Positions 8,214-16,785 of a stretch of DNA of 53,170 bases are shown piece after piece; position 1 is the stretch's first letter; the number at the start of each line of letters is the position of its first letter. A program made the position numbers and the translations under genes. The notes below the pieces were generated by a model, which worked only from the letters and a program-made list of their open reading frames with translations, was not told the origin of the DNA and made no database searches. This stretch comes from Congzhengia sp045576635 (lineage in GTDB: Bacteria; Bacillota; Clostridia; UBA1381; UBA9506): the NCBI GenBank assembly GCA_045576635.1, contig JAZNGT010000001.1, positions 1-53,170 of the forward strand, given 5' to 3'.

Positions 8214-8853
8214 ATACATTTTTTGGTAATGTTGTCTTTACGTCTTTTAAGTGACTGTCTTCACTTGTCATGATAAGTTGCCATTCATTGTTTTCATATG
8301 CAATCACAGTGACAGATGCGTTTGTAACCCACGGAACGTCTTTCATTTTATTTAAATCACCATACGTAATCAAAGTCTCCATAACGCGAATCGGCGTTGC
8401 GTGCGTTGCACACACCACAGTTTTTCCCTCGTTTTCTTCGGCGATTTTAGTAAGAATATTTAAGACACGCTTTGCAAGTCCTCGTACCGATTCACCATTT
8501 GTACAAACCGCATTTCCGATATCAGTAAGCCATACGCTATATGCGTCTTTGTACTCTGTTTTCAGCGTATCAAAGCGCGTACCATCCCAATCTCCTGCGC
8601 TAATCTCGCGAAGTTCTTTCGTCGGAGTAATCTGTTTTCCCAGGCGGTCTGCAACGCTTTTCCCAGTATCAAATGCTCGCTTTAAGTCACTTGCATAGAG
8701 TTTATCTACTGCAAAGTTTTTTTCGATATATTCTGCCGTAAGATTTGCCTGTCTCTTACCGGTTTCTGTAAGTTCTACATCTAAATGCCCTGCAAAAATT
8801 CCCTGCTCATTTGCTTTACTTTCGCCGTGGCGGATTAAGATAAGTGTTGTCAT
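8212..8853 (-). CDS. Histidine phosphatase (phosphoglycerate mutase-like)
   Basis: A 213-residue member of the histidine phosphatase superfamily. The phosphorylated histidine lies in LILIRHGES at the N-terminus (RHG motif). The second core Arg/Glu region is DLKRAFDTGKS and ISAGDWDGTRFD. The C-terminal acid/base histidine is in VVCATHATPIRV. Such proteins act on small phosphate esters such as alpha-ribazole phosphate or sugar phosphates. The substrate cannot be told from the sequence, and no cobalamin genes are nearby. The start overlaps the trmO stop by ATGA, so the two genes are translationally coupled. Confidence 0.9.
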   Translation of the reverse strand: MTTLILIRHGESKANEQGIFAGHLDVELTETGKRQANLTAEYIEKNFAVDKLYASDLKRAFDTGKSVADRLGKQITPTKELREISAGDWDGTRFDTLKTEYKDAYSVWLTDIGNAVCTNGESVRGLAKRVLNILTKIAEENEGKTVVCATHATPIRVMETLITYGDLNKMKDVPWVTNASVTVIAYENNEWQLIMTSEDSHLKDVKTTLPKNV

Positions 8854-9530
8854 AAAATATTCTCCTTTTTGTCGATTGACAATAGATAAAGCGTTCCATC
8901 CTCTACTGTAAACTTTATCTCGTAATCGTTAAATGCCATTCCGTACGTTTTCCCATCTTCCTGATAGGATGGTCTAGGGTCTAATGAGAGAATACGTTTA
9001 AGTTCTGTTTGCAATTCCTTCGGTAACGCAAAAAAGGATTTATCTCTTATTTCAACAGAAAGACTACGCTCTGAAAGCGTCTCTGTAAAGCCACCGGTTG
9101 CATCGGGATGCGAATCTGTATAAGGAAGATACGGTTTTATGTCAAAAATTGGTGTTCCGTCTAAAAGGTCAACGCCGCTTACAAAAAGTATCGGTCCTTC
9201 TTTTTCGGAATACTCTATTTTTTCTAATTTAACTGAGGAAAGGCCGATAGGATTCGGGCGAAAGGGAGAACGCGTTGCAAAGACGCCGACCTTTTTATTT
9301 CCTCCTAAAAGGGGCGGTCTCACTTTTGAAGACCAAGTATCACGCAAGTGTTCTGAAAATTGCCACAAAATCCAGATGTGAGAAAACTTGTCAAGTTCCT
9401 GAAAGGCTTCTTTTACGCGATATTCTTTTTCAAAAACGATTTTCCCTTTTGCTTCTTCTACCAGTCCGCTTTGCCTTGGGATGCCGAACTTTTCTTTAAA
9501 GTCAGTTTTTATATGTGCAATAACTTTCAT
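8850..9530 (-). CDS. trmO: tRNA (adenine37-N6)-methyltransferase TrmO
   Basis: TrmO adds the N6-methyl group to t6A37 in threonyl tRNA using S-adenosylmethionine. The 226 residues carry the TsaA-like beta-barrel signatures: KFGIPRQSGLV at the N-terminus, FSHIWILWQF, and the diagnostic VGVFATRSPFRPNPIGLS in the middle, followed by VSGVDLLDGTPIFDIKPYLPYTD. The C-terminal LDPRPSYQ and GMAFNDYEIKF match the second domain of full-length TrmO. It starts at ATG 9530 after AAGGAG. It lies downstream of tRNA-Leu but separated from it by a terminator, and is coupled to the phosphatase gene. Confidence 0.93.
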   Translation of the reverse strand: MKVIAHIKTDFKEKFGIPRQSGLVEEAKGKIVFEKEYRVKEAFQELDKFSHIWILWQFSEHLRDTWSSKVRPPLLGGNKKVGVFATRSPFRPNPIGLSSVKLEKIEYSEKEGPILFVSGVDLLDGTPIFDIKPYLPYTDSHPDATGGFTETLSERSLSVEIRDKSFFALPKELQTELKRILSLDPRPSYQEDGKTYGMAFNDYEIKFTVEDGTLYLLSIDKKENIL

Positions 9531-9567
9531 GCTACACTCCTTGTGATTTTAAAAACTCACATATAAC

Positions 9568-9599
9568 AAAAAATGGAACAAGCGTTAACTTGTTCCATT
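9568..9599 (-). terminator. terminator of tRNA-Leu
   Basis: An 11-bp stem (9572-9582 with 9589-9599) with a 6-nt loop is followed on the minus strand by a U run. It begins directly after the encoded CCA end of the tRNA. Confidence 0.88.
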
Positions 9600-9600
9600 C

Positions 9601-9689
9601 TGGTGCTCGAGACCGGAATCGAACCGGTACGAGAGGTAAATCTCACGGGATTTTAAGTCCCGGGCGTCTGCCAGTTCCGCCACTCGAGC
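9601..9689 (-). tRNA. tRNA-Leu (anticodon UAA)
   Basis: Reverse strand. The acceptor stem GCTCGAG pairs with CTCGAGC, followed by discriminator A and an encoded CCA (9601-9603). The anticodon stem CGGGA/TCCCG encloses loop CTTAAAA, giving anticodon TAA for codon UUA. A long class II variable arm (about GTGAGATTTACCTCTC) and a T arm with GGTTCGATTCC are visible. Total length is 89 nt with CCA. Confidence 0.95.
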
Positions 9690-9870
9690 ATCACTTGATT
9701 AGTATAGCACATGATTTTTTATTTGTCAACACAAAACCGATTATTTTTTTAAAATCTTTTTGTGTCAAATAAAAAAATAACATTTTTTTCTGTTTATTGA
9801 TATTTATTTTTATTAAAGACAAACAAATTTTATTTTTTTGAAAAAAAATATATCCAAAATTAAAATTTTG

Positions 9871-9879
9871 TGATAAAAT
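9871..9879 (+). promoter_or_regulatory. extended -10 element for purC
   Basis: TGATAAAAT (9871-9879) is an extended -10 element about 36 nt upstream of purC. No good -35 is visible at the right distance. The upstream 150 bp is very A/T-rich and shows no purine riboswitch core. Confidence 0.45.
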
Positions 9880-9914
9880 ATATACATGAAAATTTTTAAA
9901 GGAGTGCTTTTTAT

Positions 9915-10598
9915 ATGAAAAAGATTTACGAAGGAAAAACAAAAGACGTATACTCTCTTGATAACGGTAATGTAATGCTCAAATTCAAAGATGACTGCAC
10001 CGGTAAAGACGGTGTGTTTGACCCGGGCGAAAACTCTGTTGGTCTTACAATCGACGGTATCGGCAGAGCAAACTTAGAAACATCTATTCACTATTTCGAA
10101 CTTTTAAAAGAAGCAGGTATTAAAACACACTATGTAAGCGCAAATTTAGATGACGCTACAATGGAAGTGTTACCCGGCAAAGTATTCGGTCATGGTCTTG
10201 AAGTAATCTGCCGTTTGGTTGCAACCGGAAGTTTTGTAAGAAGATACGGCGAATACATTGAAGACGGTACTGTTTTAGAAGGCGGCTATGTTGAGTGCAC
10301 ATTTAAAAATGACGAAAAAGGCGATCCCCTTGTAACAGGCGAAGGTTTGGCGGCACTTGGCGTAATGTCACCCAAAATGTTTGAAAGCATGAAAGAACAG
10401 ACATTAAAAATCACAAAAATCGTTGCTGATGACTTAAAATCCATCGGTCTCGATTTGTGGGATATTAAATTTGAATTTGGTTACAACAACGACGAAGTTA
10501 TCTTAATCGACGAAATTGCATCGGGCAACATGCGCGTATATAAAGATGGCAAAATTGTCGACCCCGTTAAACTTACCGAATTGATTTTGAACAGATAA
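9915..10598 (+). CDS. purC: SAICAR synthetase, stand-alone clostridial type
   Basis: PurC joins aspartate to CAIR with ATP in purine synthesis. The 227-residue protein starts MKKIYEGKTKDVY, contains FKDDCTGKDG, VICRLVATGSFVRRYG (substrate-binding GSF region), NDEKGDPLVTGE, and a late IKFEFG plus LIDEIASGNMRVYKDG. The last motif differs from the classical DEISPDTCR of E. coli-type enzymes. This GNMR version fits a clostridial PurC subfamily as I remember it. The gene stands alone, without purE, purB or purF, and is closed by a terminator. It follows AAAGGAG about 10 nt before the ATG. Confidence 0.92.
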   Translation: MKKIYEGKTKDVYSLDNGNVMLKFKDDCTGKDGVFDPGENSVGLTIDGIGRANLETSIHYFELLKEAGIKTHYVSANLDDATMEVLPGKVFGHGLEVICRLVATGSFVRRYGEYIEDGTVLEGGYVECTFKNDEKGDPLVTGEGLAALGVMSPKMFESMKEQTLKITKIVADDLKSIGLDLWDIKFEFGYNNDEVILIDEIASGNMRVYKDGKIVDPVKLTELILNR

Positions 10599-10610
10599 TA
10601 AAATAAATTC

Positions 10611-10647
10611 AAGGCGTTAAACAGTATGTTTAACGCCTTTTCTTTTT
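10611..10647. terminator. terminator between purC and the convergent clpE-like gene
   Basis: A 12-bp stem (10611-10622 with 10628-10639) with a 5-nt loop is followed by a T-rich tract on the plus strand. It ends purC transcription and may also act on the convergent gene. Confidence 0.85.
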
Positions 10648-12919
10648 ATAAATTTTCGCATGTTACTGAAATTTCAGAATCATCCGCATCTACAATAATC
10701 TTACAATGTTTTTTCGCTTCGCCGCGAATTACCAAACCTGCTATGGGGTTTTGAATTTCCTTTTCAATTGTTCGTCTTAACGGTCTTGCGCCAAACTTTG
10801 GCTCGTAACCTTTTTTAAGAATGAGTTCACGCGCATTTTTCGTAACATCTAAAATGATGTCTTTTCTGAAAAGTTCCGCTGAAAGTTCAGATACCATAAG
10901 GTCAACAATTTTTTCGAGTGTCTCTTCTCCAAGCGCATGGAACGTGATAATTTCGTCAATTCTGTTTAAAAATTCAGGACGGAAAATTTCTTTTAAAGCG
11001 GCGTTTGTCTGATTCGATGTAATATCATCATCAGACTTATTAAAGCCGTAACTTGAAAACTTGTTGTTTGAACCTGCATTAGACGTCATAATGATAACCG
11101 TATTTTCAAAATTTACGATTCTGCCGTGACTGTCTGCTACTCTGCCGTCGTCTAAGATTTGAAGAAGGATATTAAAGACATCACCATGTGCTTTTTCGAT
11201 TTCGTCAAGCAGTATAATGGAATACGGTTTTCTGATAACGCGCTCTGTAAGCTGTCCTGCGTCGTCGTATCCAACATATCCGGGAGGTGCACCAATCAGT
11301 TTTGATACCGTGTGTTTTTCCATATATTCGGACATATCAATACGAATCATCGCATCTTCACTGCCGAACATAACCTTTGCAAGTGTTTTTGCAAGTTCAG
11401 TTTTACCGACACCGGTGGGACCTGCAAAGACAAAACTTACCGGTCTTCTCGCTCTGGTTAAATGCGCACGGTTACGTCTGATTGCTTCACAAACTGTTTC
11501 AACAGCGTGGTCTTGACCGATTACGTGTTTTTTGATTCTGTTTTCCAAATCCAGAAGTTTTTCACTTTCGGTTTCAGTTAAATCTTTAACAGGAATCTTC
11601 GTCCAGTCTTCAATAACCTCTGCAATGTTTTCGATTGTAAGAGGTGTATCAATTCCGGACTGATTGAGTGCATCGATTTTAGCAATAATTGCACACTCTT
11701 TAGATTTCAGTTCTGCCGCTTTTTGATAATCTTCGGTAGAATCACTTGATACTGCGTTTTCCTTTTCTTCCTGAATGCGTTTCAGGTCATCTGTAAGATT
11801 TTTAAGTTCAACAAGTTTTTGATTCGAAAGATTTGCTTTTGAACCCGCCTCATCAATAACGTCAATTGCTTTATCCGGCAAAAAGCGGTCTGTAATATAG
11901 CGCTCCGACAAGTGAACTGCCTGCGTAATCACATCATCCGAAATAGTAACTCTGTGGTAAGATTCGTAATAATCTTTGATGCCTTTTAAGATTTCAATTG
12001 TGTCGTCTACTGTGGGCTCATCTACGATGACTGGCTGAAAACGGCGTTCTAATGCCGAGTCTTTTTCGATGTGTTTTCTGTATTCATCAAGCGTTGTAGC
12101 GCCTAAAATCTGAATATCGCCGCGTGCAAGCGATGGTTTTAAAATATTTGCTGCGCTCATTGCGCCTTCTGCATCTCCTGCGCCTACAATATTATGAATT
12201 TCATCGATAACTAAGATAATATTTCCTAAGGTTTTTGCTTCTTCCAATATCTTTTTAAGACGCGCTTCAAACTGACCGCGGAACTGCGTTCCAGCAACAA
12301 TTGCAGTAAAATCTAAAAGATAAACCTCTTTATCAAAAAGTTTTGCCGGCACACGTTTTTCAGCAATACGAACTGCCAAACCTTCTGCAATTGCAGTTTT
12401 ACCCACACCGGGTTCACCAAGTAGAATCGGATTATTTTTAGAACGTCTGTTCAAAATCTGAATCACGCGGTCGATTTCTTTATTTCTTCCGATAATTCTG
12501 TCAATTAATTTATCTTTTGCTTTCGATGTCAAATTTGTTCCAAAACTATCTAAAATGCGTTTTTCTTTTTTCTGCTGACGCTTCGCGGTTTTTACGCTTT
12601 TACCGCCAAAGCCTTCTCCCTGGTCAAACATATTGCCAATACCGTTCATCATGGCGAGGGGTGAATTTTCTGCGTCAAAATCATCGTCATCCGGATTGTA
12701 TTCATTCATAGATGAAATAAATTCATTCATACCGTTATTGATTTCTTCAAACTGTTCGGGTGTGATTCCCATATTCTTTAATATGTCGTCAACCGGACCG
12801 ATATTCAGTTCTCTTGCGCAACTTAAACAATAGCCCTCATTGGTTTGCTTGTTTGTAGCAGGGTCAAGTTTATTTACAAATAATACTGCCGGATTTTTTT
12901 TGCATCTTGTGCACAGCAT
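10646..12919 (-). CDS. clpE: Clp/Hsp100 ATPase with N-terminal zinc finger, ClpE-like
   Basis: A 757-residue class I Hsp100 unfoldase expected to feed substrates to ClpP. The N-terminus holds a four-cysteine zinc finger (C3, C6, C31, C34) instead of the two Clp N repeats, which is the ClpE hallmark. A low-complexity linker follows to about 130. AAA-1 has Walker A GEPGVGKT (168-175) and VIDEIHNI. The middle domain is short and coiled, with a UVR-like segment (YQKAAELKSKE). AAA-2 has GPTGVGKT, LLDEIEKAH and the C-terminal FGARPLRRTIEKEI. No CtsR operator repeat was seen upstream, so control by CtsR is not supported here. It could equally be annotated ClpC-like; the zinc finger decides for ClpE. 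Confidence 0.9.
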   Translation of the reverse strand: MLCTRCKKNPAVLFVNKLDPATNKQTNEGYCLSCARELNIGPVDDILKNMGITPEQFEEINNGMNEFISSMNEYNPDDDDFDAENSPLAMMNGIGNMFDQGEGFGGKSVKTAKRQQKKEKRILDSFGTNLTSKAKDKLIDRIIGRNKEIDRVIQILNRRSKNNPILLGEPGVGKTAIAEGLAVRIAEKRVPAKLFDKEVYLLDFTAIVAGTQFRGQFEARLKKILEEAKTLGNIILVIDEIHNIVGAGDAEGAMSAANILKPSLARGDIQILGATTLDEYRKHIEKDSALERRFQPVIVDEPTVDDTIEILKGIKDYYESYHRVTISDDVITQAVHLSERYITDRFLPDKAIDVIDEAGSKANLSNQKLVELKNLTDDLKRIQEEKENAVSSDSTEDYQKAAELKSKECAIIAKIDALNQSGIDTPLTIENIAEVIEDWTKIPVKDLTETESEKLLDLENRIKKHVIGQDHAVETVCEAIRRNRAHLTRARRPVSFVFAGPTGVGKTELAKTLAKVMFGSEDAMIRIDMSEYMEKHTVSKLIGAPPGYVGYDDAGQLTERVIRKPYSIILLDEIEKAHGDVFNILLQILDDGRVADSHGRIVNFENTVIIMTSNAGSNNKFSSYGFNKSDDDITSNQTNAALKEIFRPEFLNRIDEIITFHALGEETLEKIVDLMVSELSAELFRKDIILDVTKNARELILKKGYEPKFGARPLRRTIEKEIQNPIAGLVIRGEAKKHCKIIVDADDSEISVTCENL

Positions 12920-13032
12920 AGTCTATCATCTCACTTTAAATGTTTTCTTGCATTTAAGTATATCACACAATTTCTGATTTAAAAAGAGTGATTTTGAAAA
13001 GTTCACATCTTGGAAATAATTATTTCAAAATT

Positions 13033-13062
13033 GAATAGCTTAAATTCGTTTTGGCAATAATG
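13033..13062 (+). promoter_or_regulatory. sigma-F-type promoter for sigG
   Basis: GAATA (13033-13037), a 15-nt spacer and GGCAATAATG (13053-13062) match the remembered B. subtilis sigma-F consensus GYWTA-N15-GGnnAnAHTR. The -10 matches at every defined position and the -35 at four of five. The start would be about 20 nt before the sigG ATG. Confidence 0.65.
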
Positions 13063-13090
13063 AGTGTAAACAGAAAAAGGTGGTATTCGT

Positions 13091-13861
13091 ATGATAAATA
13101 AAGTTGAAATTTGCGGTGTAAATACGGCTGAACTGCCGGTTTTATCAAATAAAGAAAAAATGGAACTGTTTCAAAAAATTAAAGAAGGAGACTTAAACGC
13201 GCGTGAAAAATTCATAGGCGGTAATCTAAGACTTGTATTAAGCGTGATTCAAAGGTTTAATAACCGCGGTGAAAATGTAGACGATTTATTTCAAATTGGA
13301 TGCATCGGTCTTATCAAAGCGGTCGATAATTTTGACACATCGCATAACGTGAAATTCTCGACCTACGCAGTACCTATGATTATTGGGGAACTTCGTCGAT
13401 ATCTGCGCGATAATACGCCCATACGCGTAAGCCGTTCACTCCGTGATATCGCATATAAAACATTAAAAGCAAAAGAAGAATATATCAACTTAAATGCAAA
13501 AGAACCAACCATCGAAGAACTTGCGAAAATTATTGATATACTAAAAGAAGACATTGTCTTTGCACTGGAAGCAATACAAGACCCTGTTTCGCTTTTCGAG
13601 CCTGCCTATAACGACGGGACTGACACTTTATTTGTAATGGATCAGGTGAAAGACGATAAAAATTCTGATGAAACGTGGCTTGAAGAAATTGCATTAAAAG
13701 AAGCCATGACGCACTTATCTGACCGCGAAAAACACATTGTTAACCTTCGGTTTTTCTCCGGCAGAACGCAAATGGAGGTTGCCGAAGAAATCGGCATCTC
13801 GCAGGCGCAGGTGTCAAGGCTTGAAAAAGGCGCATTGGAGCGGATGAAAAAATATATTTAA
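13091..13861 (+). CDS. sigG: Forespore sigma factor SigG
   Basis: Sigma-G directs late forespore transcription. The 256 residues begin with the diagnostic NKVEICGVNT and continue with LPVLSNKEK. Region 2 (NLRLVLSVIQRFNNRGENVDDLFQIGCIGL, then NVKFSTYAVPMIIGELRRYLRD) covers residues about 45-110. Region 3 has PIRVSRSLRDIAYK, and AIQDPVSLFEPAYNDG is typical of SigG/SigF. Region 4 carries the helix-turn-helix QMEVAEEIGISQAQVSRLEK near the C-terminus. No sigE or spoIIG cluster adjoins it, unlike B. subtilis. Its end overlaps the convergent remB by 4 bp. It follows AAAAAGGTGG. Confidence 0.97.
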   Translation: MINKVEICGVNTAELPVLSNKEKMELFQKIKEGDLNAREKFIGGNLRLVLSVIQRFNNRGENVDDLFQIGCIGLIKAVDNFDTSHNVKFSTYAVPMIIGELRRYLRDNTPIRVSRSLRDIAYKTLKAKEEYINLNAKEPTIEELAKIIDILKEDIVFALEAIQDPVSLFEPAYNDGTDTLFVMDQVKDDKNSDETWLEEIALKEAMTHLSDREKHIVNLRFFSGRTQMEVAEEIGISQAQVSRLEKGALERMKKYI

Positions 13862-14121
13862 AAACTAGACGTAAAATTGTTTGCTCTTTTTAAAAGCGTC
13901 GCAGCAGAAATGGGAGAAACAAAAACCTTACTTTCTTTGTCTACTTCTGCTAAAACGTAAGACTTTGGCAAGTCCTCAGAGACATTTACCACAAAGCCTT
14001 CTTCCTCGGCAACTTGTAAAAATTCACGCGTAATTTTTGAGATACTTGTAATATCCAAATCAAAAATGGCAATAATGTCTTTTTGTGCAATTACTGTATC
14101 GCCGCCAAGGTGAAGATACAT
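13858..14121 (-). CDS. remB: RemB-like regulatory protein (YaaB family)
   Basis: An 87-residue small protein of the RemB/DUF370 type, whose members bind DNA and regulate extracellular matrix genes in B. subtilis. The start MYLHLGGDTVIAQKDIIAIFDLD and the end FVSPISAATLLKRANNF are typical. It follows recF by 3 bp, as in the conserved recF-yaaB-gyrB order, but no gyrB follows here. The sigG gene converges and overlaps it by 4 bp. Confidence 0.88.
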   Translation of the reverse strand: MYLHLGGDTVIAQKDIIAIFDLDITSISKITREFLQVAEEEGFVVNVSEDLPKSYVLAEVDKESKVFVSPISAATLLKRANNFTSSF

Positions 14122-14124
14122 GGC

Positions 14125-15210
14125 TTACTCCCCTTTCTTCGTTTGTTTTCCGTTTTTGATATAAATTAAATTTGCTGTATTGCTTTCGGGCAGGTCGTCA
14201 ACATCCGTACAGGTTATGATGACCTGTTTTTCTTTTATTTTACCGGCTAAATAAGAGCGCCTTTCCGCATCAAGTTCAGACATAATATCGTCTAAAAGCA
14301 AGACGGGATATTCGCCGGAATCTTCAAAAATCAAATCAGCCTGTGCAAGTTTTAATGCCAAAACTGCACTTCTGTGCTGACCTTGCGAGCCGTATGTTTT
14401 AATATCGTTACCGTTAACCGAAAGGATTAAATCATCACGATGGGGACCGTAAAGGGTAAATCCCATCTCGGTTTCGCGGTTTAAAGACGCACCTAGTTTT
14501 TCTAAAAACGCTTCTTTTGTTTCAAATTCAGGCTTATATGTTATATTAAATTCTTCGCTGGATATTTCTTTATAAATCGATTTTGCATGTAAAGTAAGTG
14601 CATCCACAAACTGTTTGCGGTAGTCTATCAGTACCATACCGTAAGAGGCAAGTTTTTCATCCCAGACGGCAAGGGTGTCCTTTAATGTAGCATCGTTTGA
14701 AATGCGGATTTTTTTCAGCAAATTGTTGCGCTGGTCCAAAACCTTGTTGTATTTTTTTAAAAGATAATAATATTTAGGACGCATCTGACTGACTGCAATG
14801 TCTAAAAACCGGCGTCTTGCATTCGGTGAGCCTTTTGTTAGCGTAAGTTCATCTGGAGAAAACAAAACTACGTTAAAGCATCCGATGAGTTCACCCATTT
14901 TTTTAATGGGTACACCGTTAATTTTGATTTGTTTTTTTCTGTCTTTACGGATTAAAATCTCAATTTTATTTTCGCGGATTTCGTTTTCGAACAAAACAGA
15001 AATTTCTGTAAAATTTGTATCAAACCGAATCAGTTCGCGTTCTTGTTGCGTGCGAAAAGACTTGCCGATAGAAAACAGGTACACTGCTTCTAAGGCATTC
15101 GTTTTTCCTTGCGCGTTATTTCCGTACAAAATATTCGTACCTTCTGTGAACGTAAATGTTTCTTTTTCGTAATTACGGAAATTAGATAGACTCAGTTCCT
15201 TTACAAACAT
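14125..15210 (-). CDS. recF: DNA repair and recombination protein RecF
   Basis: RecF is an SMC-like ATPase that helps load RecA at gaps through RecOR. The 361 residues show LSNFRNYEKETFTF at the start, Walker A YGNNAQGKTN (about 30-40), the ABC signature region TYGSQGQHRSAVLALKLAQ and Walker B PVLLLDDIMSELD. It belongs to the dnaA-yaaA-recF-remB run and is separated from yaaA by 5 bp. Confidence 0.96.
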   Translation of the reverse strand: MFVKELSLSNFRNYEKETFTFTEGTNILYGNNAQGKTNALEAVYLFSIGKSFRTQQERELIRFDTNFTEISVLFENEIRENKIEILIRKDRKKQIKINGVPIKKMGELIGCFNVVLFSPDELTLTKGSPNARRRFLDIAVSQMRPKYYYLLKKYNKVLDQRNNLLKKIRISNDATLKDTLAVWDEKLASYGMVLIDYRKQFVDALTLHAKSIYKEISSEEFNITYKPEFETKEAFLEKLGASLNRETEMGFTLYGPHRDDLILSVNGNDIKTYGSQGQHRSAVLALKLAQADLIFEDSGEYPVLLLDDIMSELDAERRSYLAGKIKEKQVIITCTDVDDLPESNTANLIYIKNGKQTKKGE

Positions 15211-15215
15211 GATTT

Positions 15216-15431
15216 TTACTCCACAATAATTTCTTCACTAAAATCGTCACACTCAACTGTAACTTTATCTTTGGGGGACACTTTTTTTCCGCGCATAAGG
15301 CAAACTTCGCCATTGTAGCGGACAAAGCCCTCTAAAATGAGTTCTTTTGCAAAAGCACCAGTATCTGCAACACCCGAAAATTTTAAAAGTTGGTCAAGTT
15401 TAATGAATGGGGTCGTAATTTTTACGTTCAT
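15216..15431 (-). CDS. yaaA: S4-domain RNA-binding protein YaaA
   Basis: A 71-residue S4-type protein with the fold signature FIKLDQLLKFSGVADTGAFAKELILEGFVRYNGEVCLMRGKKV. It probably binds RNA or ribosomes; its role is not defined in the family. It normally sits between dnaN and recF. Here it directly follows dnaA with 3 bp between them. Confidence 0.92.
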   Translation of the reverse strand: MNVKITTPFIKLDQLLKFSGVADTGAFAKELILEGFVRYNGEVCLMRGKKVSPKDKVTVECDDFSEEIIVE

Positions 15432-15434
15432 GCC

Positions 15435-16772
15435 CTACTCCCTGTTTTCTAAGTTTTTGATAAGTTCATCAATTACTTTTCTGGTATCTTCATCTTTTTC
15501 CATGCTTTCTTTGATGTTTTTGATACCGTTTAAGATGGTTGCATGATTTCGTCCACCCAGTTCTTTACCGATTTTGGGAAGACTTAAATTTGTAAATTCA
15601 CGCAAAAGATACATTGCAATGTGTCTTGCGTATGCAATTTCCTGTGTACGTTTTGCAGAAAGAATTTCATCTGATGTTACGTTAAAGTAGTTTGCCACAA
15701 CAGATAAAATGTATTCTGTGTTTACGTGCGGGTCATCAGATTTATTTAAAAATTCTTTAATTGCATCGTCCGCAAGTTCCATTGTGATGGGTTTACCCAT
15801 GAGGACATTATACGCCATAAGACGCTTTAATACACCCTCTAAATTTCTGATATTTGCCTTTAAATGCTCTGCTATGTAGAACAAAATATCATCTGAAACA
15901 GCAAAGTTTTCTTCGCTTGCTTTTTTCTTTAAAATCGCAATTCGTGTTTCTAAATCAGGTGGCTTAATATCTACAATTACACCCCATTCGAAACGGTTAC
16001 GCATTCTTTCTTCAAGTTCTTTCATTTCCTTTGGAGGACGGTCAGATGTAATAATAATCTGTTTATTTGAATCGTGAAGTGCGTTAAACGTATGGAAAAA
16101 CTCAACCTGTGTCTGGTCTTTATTTGCGATAAACTGAATGTCATCGATAATTAAGACATCACAGGTGCGATATTTATTTCTGAATTCTATCGTGCTGTTT
16201 TCGCTGATAATGGTACTGATGAATTCATTCATAAATTTTTCACTTGTAACGTAAAGAATATTAAAATCAGGTCTTGTTTCTTTGATTTTGTTACCGATTG
16301 CGTGCACGAGATGCGTTTTGCCAAGCCCCGGTCCACCATACAAAAAGAACGGGTTTAAGTTATCGGCAGGTCGTTCCGTTACTGCTTTTGCAATTGCATG
16401 TGCAAAACGGTTCGATTCGCCGACTACAAAAGACGAAAACGTGTATTTCGGGTTTAAAGTTACTGCATCATCTGTTCTTGTATTGTAAGAGACGTTGTAT
16501 TCAAGGCAAGAAGGTACAGGTTCGTTGTAGTCAACAAGTTCTACCGTAAGGTCTGTTTCAGAAACTGCATTTAACGCATCTTCAATATTGGACTGATGCA
16601 TGGATTTTATAATTTCAAGATGCACCTCAGTCGGCATTTTGATATAAAAAACACCTTCATGAATTCCCAGAGGTTTCAGCGGTTCAATCCAATGCTCATA
16701 GGATGTTTCGCTGACAGTTTCTTTTAATATTTTTAAAGTAGCGTTCCAGATGGAAGATAACTGTGCTTTCAT
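15435..16772 (-). CDS. dnaA: Chromosomal replication initiator DnaA
   Basis: DnaA binds DnaA boxes at oriC and opens the origin. The 445 residues show domain I (IWNATLKILKETVSETSYEHWIEPL), a short linker, AAA+ domain III with Walker A GGPGLGKTHLVHAIGN (about 144-152), Walker B VLIIDDIQF, sensor motif ITSDRPPKEM and FEWGVIVDI. Domain IV ends with the DNA-binding signature YARHIAMYLLREFTNLSLPKIGKELGGRNHATIL. It lies 13 bp behind a zinc-ribbon gene and shares its promoter at 17455-17483. dnaN is missing from its usual place, and no cluster of DnaA boxes is visible next to it. Confidence 0.97.
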   Translation of the reverse strand: MKAQLSSIWNATLKILKETVSETSYEHWIEPLKPLGIHEGVFYIKMPTEVHLEIIKSMHQSNIEDALNAVSETDLTVELVDYNEPVPSCLEYNVSYNTRTDDAVTLNPKYTFSSFVVGESNRFAHAIAKAVTERPADNLNPFFLYGGPGLGKTHLVHAIGNKIKETRPDFNILYVTSEKFMNEFISTIISENSTIEFRNKYRTCDVLIIDDIQFIANKDQTQVEFFHTFNALHDSNKQIIITSDRPPKEMKELEERMRNRFEWGVIVDIKPPDLETRIAILKKKASEENFAVSDDILFYIAEHLKANIRNLEGVLKRLMAYNVLMGKPITMELADDAIKEFLNKSDDPHVNTEYILSVVANYFNVTSDEILSAKRTQEIAYARHIAMYLLREFTNLSLPKIGKELGGRNHATILNGIKNIKESMEKDEDTRKVIDELIKNLENRE

Positions 16773-16785
16773 GTTTTTCCCTCAC

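Noticed and set aside
9691..9914. Possible purine riboswitch before purC
   Set aside because: No conserved three-way-junction core or terminator is present in this A/T-rich gap, and an extended -10 lies close to the gene.
12920..13032. CtsR or CIRCE heat-shock operators at the clpE-like gene
   Set aside because: Neither GGTCAAA-type direct repeats nor the CIRCE inverted repeat is present.
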